From NCBI GenBank assembly GCA_934271085.1, contig CAKQQU010000036.1, positions 1-15,377 on the forward strand: DNA of 15,377 nucleotides. Reading direction: 5' to 3'. This document shows, piece by piece, positions 12,590 to 15,377 of the stretch (the first letter of the stretch is position 1; each line of letters begins with the position of its first letter). The translations under genes and the position numbers were made by a program. Below the pieces are notes generated by a model. That model was not told the DNA's origin and did not search any database. It was given only the letters and a program-made list of their open reading frames with translations. This stretch comes from an uncultured Bacillota bacterium (GTDB lineage: Bacteria; Bacillota; Dehalobacteriia; UBA4068).

Positions 12590-15250
12590 CTAATTCAAAG
12601 CTGCCAGGATCAACTCTTCCGCTCTGGCCAGTGCAGCCTGGATCTTTTCCGGAGAAATATCCTTACCGCCTGCCTGCGCCATATCGGGACGGCCGCCGCC
12701 GGAACCTCCGCAAACAGAAGCGATATCTTTTATCAGTTTTCCGGCATGAAGCCCCTTATCCTGGGCTTTTTCAGAAATGCTAACAACGAACTGCACCTTA
12801 TCGCCTACAACTGCCGCCAAGGCAATGGCAGCACCGGGCAATTTGTCTTTCAGCTTGTCCATGATACTACGCAGCGCCGGCATATCTGCGGCAGAAACCT
12901 GTGCTGTAAGATAAGTAATCCCCGCTGCTTCCTTGGCAGATTTCCAGATATCCTCTACTCTGCCCTGATCCAGTTTGGACTGAAGCCTTTCTATCTCTTT
13001 TGCACTGTTTCTGTTATCCGCGAGTACAGCTTCCAGGCGCTTTTCCATATTTTGAGGACTGGTCTTGAGCATATTAGCCATATTGGCCATCTTACGGCAC
13101 ATTTCGCGATAATAATCCAGCGCGGCAAATCCGGTAATAGCTTCGATCCTGCGCATACCGGAACCGATACCGCCTTCGCTTATTATCTTGATCTGGCCGA
13201 TATCTCCAGTATGCCGGCAATGAGTGCCGCCGCACAATTCCTTGCTTACCTCACCCATGCTGACCATACGGACTATCTCGCCATACTTGTCTCCGAAAAA
13301 TGCCATTGCACCGGAAGCCTTGGCTTCGGCCAAAGGCATTTCTCTGGTTTCAATATCCCAGTTGGCAATTATTTGCCTGTTCACATCATCCTCAATGTCC
13401 TGAAGCTGCTCTGGGGTAAGAGGCTGAAAATAGTTAAAGTCAAAACGCAGCCGTTCATCAGTTACCAGCGAACCGGCCTGATGCACAGAATCTCCCAAAG
13501 TAAGGCGTAAAGCCCGGTGCAGCAGATGGGTAGCGGAATGGTTGCGGGCTATGGCCATATGCCGTTCCAGATCGATTGCGGCATTAACGGAATCGCCTAC
13601 GCATAAGCAGCCTTCATCAATTTTTATCCTGTGTATTATCAGGCCGTTATGGAGTTTGCGAGTGTCCAAAACAGAAGCTTTGACGCCGCTGTGGCTGATA
13701 GTACCTGTATCGCCTATCTGGCCGCCGCTTTCTCCGTAAAACGGGGTTTTATCCATAACCAGCCATCCCTCATCGCCGGTTTCTGCTTTATCGGCTCTTT
13801 CATCATTGATGACCAAAGCAGTTACCGTAGCGCTGGCGCTGTGGCTGGTATAGCCAAGGAAAGAACAGCTACCCACATCGGCCAGGGTTTTGCCCAAAGC
13901 GATAAAAATATCCGTATCGCCTGATTCGGCACGGGCAGTTTTGGATTTGGTACGCTGAGCTTTCATAGCTTCATCGAAACCGGCTTCATCAATGGAAAAG
14001 CCTTCTTCTTCAGAAATATCTTTGGCCAGATCCAAAGGGAATCCGTATGTATCGTACAAAAGGAACAGATCGCTGCCGCAAAATTCGCTTTTGCCTTCAG
14101 CCCGCATTTTTGCCACTATATCATGGACCTTGCTCATGCCTGACTTAAGGGTTACATGAAAGCGTTCTTCTTCCATCCGGATGGTGCGGACAATATTTTC
14201 CTCTTCCTCCAGCAAAATGGGATACTGATCGCTGAGAGAAGCTTTAACATATGGGAAAAGCCTGTAGAGGAAAGGCTCGGTAAGGCCCAGATCCATGCCG
14301 AAGCGGGCCGCCCTGCGCAGAATACGCCGCAATACATATCCCCTGCCTTCATTGGAAGGGACTATACCGTCTGCTATCAAGAAAGAGCAGGAACGGGCAT
14401 GGTCGGCAATAACGCGCATGGGAAATCCCCGGTGATCGCCATAGTATTCCTGACCGGAAAGCTCTTCCACACCGTGAATAATATCCCGCATGATATCTGT
14501 ATCATAGTTGCTGTCCACCTGCTGCAGAATGGAGGCCACTCTTTCCAGACCCATACCAGTATCAATACTGGGGCGGGGCAAAGGCGTAAGATTGCCCTTC
14601 TCATCCCGGTTATACTGCATGAATACCAGGTTCCATATCTCCATCCAGCGGTCGCAGTCACATTTGCCTATAGCACATTCCGGAGCGTCACAGCCATATT
14701 TTTCTCCGCGGTCAAAGAATATCTCCGAGCAGGGACCGCAGGGACCGGTATCTCCCATTGACCAGAAATTATCTTTAGCGCCGATACGGTATATCCTGTC
14801 ATAATCCATACCGCTTATTTCGTGCCACAATTCCCGGGCCTCGTCGTCCTCTTCATAAACCGTCACATACAGCTTATCCTTGGGCATTTCCAGCACTTTT
14901 GTAAGAAATTCCCAGGCAAAGGTGATGGCATCACGTTTGAAATAGTCGCCAAAGCTGAAATTACCCAGCATCTCAAAAAAAGTATGATGTCTGGCAGTAC
15001 GGCCCACAGTATCCAGGTCATTATGTTTACCTCCCGCGCGCACGCAGCGCTGGGCGGTAGTAGCGCGGGTATAATCGCGTTTCTCCAGGCCAAGGAAGGT
15101 ATCCTTAAACTGGACCATACCGGCATTGGTAAAAAGCAGAGTATTGTCATTATAGGGGACCAAAGAGGAACTGGGAACCAAAGTATGGCCCTTGGATTGG
15201 AAAAAATCCAGGAAACTCTTTCTGATCTCCCTGGCGGTCATATATTTCAT
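12590..15250 (-). CDS. alaS: Alanine-tRNA ligase
   Basis: 886 residues from the ATG at 15248-15250, with AAGGAG eight bases upstream; the longer open frame is not needed. It charges tRNA-Ala and clears mischarged Ser or Gly. The class II catalytic core starts REIRKSFLDFFQSKGH and contains HHTFFEMLGNFSFGDYFK (88-105). The editing domain has the zinc motif His571-X3-His575 (NHSATHLLH) and Cys673-X3-His677 (CGGTHC). The C-terminal DHHA1/C-Ala domain ends with a glycine-rich GGSGGGRPDMAQAGG near residue 860. An internal cysteine cluster (CDAPECAIGKCDCD, about 180-193) sits in the catalytic part, where some bacterial enzymes have an extra Cys-rich insert. No T-box leader is seen; the 5' leader is about 40 bases. 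The gene heads the alaS-ireB block. Confidence 0.98.
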   Translation of the reverse strand: MKYMTAREIRKSFLDFFQSKGHTLVPSSSLVPYNDNTLLFTNAGMVQFKDTFLGLEKRDYTRATTAQRCVRAGGKHNDLDTVGRTARHHTFFEMLGNFSFGDYFKRDAITFAWEFLTKVLEMPKDKLYVTVYEEDDEARELWHEISGMDYDRIYRIGAKDNFWSMGDTGPCGPCSEIFFDRGEKYGCDAPECAIGKCDCDRWMEIWNLVFMQYNRDEKGNLTPLPRPSIDTGMGLERVASILQQVDSNYDTDIMRDIIHGVEELSGQEYYGDHRGFPMRVIADHARSCSFLIADGIVPSNEGRGYVLRRILRRAARFGMDLGLTEPFLYRLFPYVKASLSDQYPILLEEEENIVRTIRMEEERFHVTLKSGMSKVHDIVAKMRAEGKSEFCGSDLFLLYDTYGFPLDLAKDISEEEGFSIDEAGFDEAMKAQRTKSKTARAESGDTDIFIALGKTLADVGSCSFLGYTSHSASATVTALVINDERADKAETGDEGWLVMDKTPFYGESGGQIGDTGTISHSGVKASVLDTRKLHNGLIIHRIKIDEGCLCVGDSVNAAIDLERHMAIARNHSATHLLHRALRLTLGDSVHQAGSLVTDERLRFDFNYFQPLTPEQLQDIEDDVNRQIIANWDIETREMPLAEAKASGAMAFFGDKYGEIVRMVSMGEVSKELCGGTHCRHTGDIGQIKIISEGGIGSGMRRIEAITGFAALDYYREMCRKMANMANMLKTSPQNMEKRLEAVLADNRNSAKEIERLQSKLDQGRVEDIWKSAKEAAGITYLTAQVSAADMPALRSIMDKLKDKLPGAAIALAAVVGDKVQFVVSISEKAQDKGLHAGKLIKDIASVCGGSGGGRPDMAQAGGKDISPEKIQAALARAEELILAALN

Positions 15251-15289
15251 ATGCACATCTCCTTTGCAAAAATAGCAGCACAAACTTGC

Positions 15290-15323
15290 ATTATATTTTA
15301 CCACATCAGCCTGTATTCCGCAA
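15290..15323 (-). promoter_or_regulatory. Candidate alaS promoter
   Basis: On the minus strand TATAAT (complement of 15290-15295) overlaps TAAAAT (complement of 15295-15300). TTGCGG (complement of 15318-15323) lies 17 bp upstream of TAAAAT. The leader would be about 35-40 bases, too short for a T-box. Beyond 15323 the window shows no gene or clear signal. Confidence 0.5.
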
Positions 15324-15377
15324 TTGGTTATTGCTAAAAACCCGACTAAATAGGTATTTGAATATAAGCAGTATTAC

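Noticed and set aside
12377..13510. 377-codon open frame on the plus strand
   Set aside because: Antisense shadow of alaS and ireB, both firmly identified; the translation is low-information and Cys/His/Phe-rich as expected of a shadow.
15251..15377. T-box riboswitch before alaS
   Set aside because: A good -10 lies only about 40 bases before the start codon and no T-box sequence or terminator hairpin is seen between them.

Overview
The window looks like chromosomal DNA from an anaerobic Firmicute, probably from Clostridia or Negativicutes. I cannot name the genus. The evidence is a spoVG-glmU-prs-pth-mfd block and an alaS-ireB-ruvX-DUF1292 block in the order familiar from Bacillus and Clostridium chromosomes, strong GGAGG ribosome binding sites, clear intrinsic terminators, a tungstate transporter, and an aldo/keto reductase with a two-cluster ferredoxin tail. 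No tRNA, rRNA, CRISPR array or insertion sequence was seen, and no stretch over 300 bases lacks a gene.

Layout. Positions 1-270 hold no convincing gene, only a perfect 10-bp hairpin. Positions 271-1878 (minus) are the most abnormal part: one open frame starts as Mfd, the transcription-repair coupling factor, and changes near 905-930 into the ligand-binding half of an unrelated LysR-type regulator. The Mfd translocase is missing. This is either an assembly or chimera artefact or a real rearrangement. Upstream on the minus strand lie pth (2041-2631), then a plus-strand PRC-barrel gene (2734-3657) sitting where ctc lies in Bacillus, then prs, glmU and spoVG (3661-6551). The prs operon terminator lies antisense inside the end of the PRC-barrel gene. 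spoVG has a good match to a sigma-H promoter.

From 6715 the plus strand carries a promoter, a previously unlisted 28-codon leader ORF and a CorA-type divalent cation channel. The CorA ribosome binding site lies in the right arm of a hairpin whose left arm can instead pair with G-rich sequence inside the leader ORF. This is the best candidate for an undescribed regulatory device here. Next come tupA, tupB and tupC (8062-10395), a tungstate ABC importer with a terminator between tupA and tupB and an 8-bp inverted repeat upstream. A bidirectional terminator (10432-10463) separates this from the minus-strand block DUF1292, ruvX, the ferredoxin-tailed reductase, ireB and alaS (10481-15250).

Functionally the window combines housekeeping (alanine charging, peptidyl-tRNA recycling, PRPP and UDP-GlcNAc synthesis, Holliday junction or rRNA processing by RuvX) with metal supply (tungstate, Mg2+/Co2+). 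I found no defence system or mobile system. The novelty candidates are regulatory leaders and the Mfd-LysR junction.
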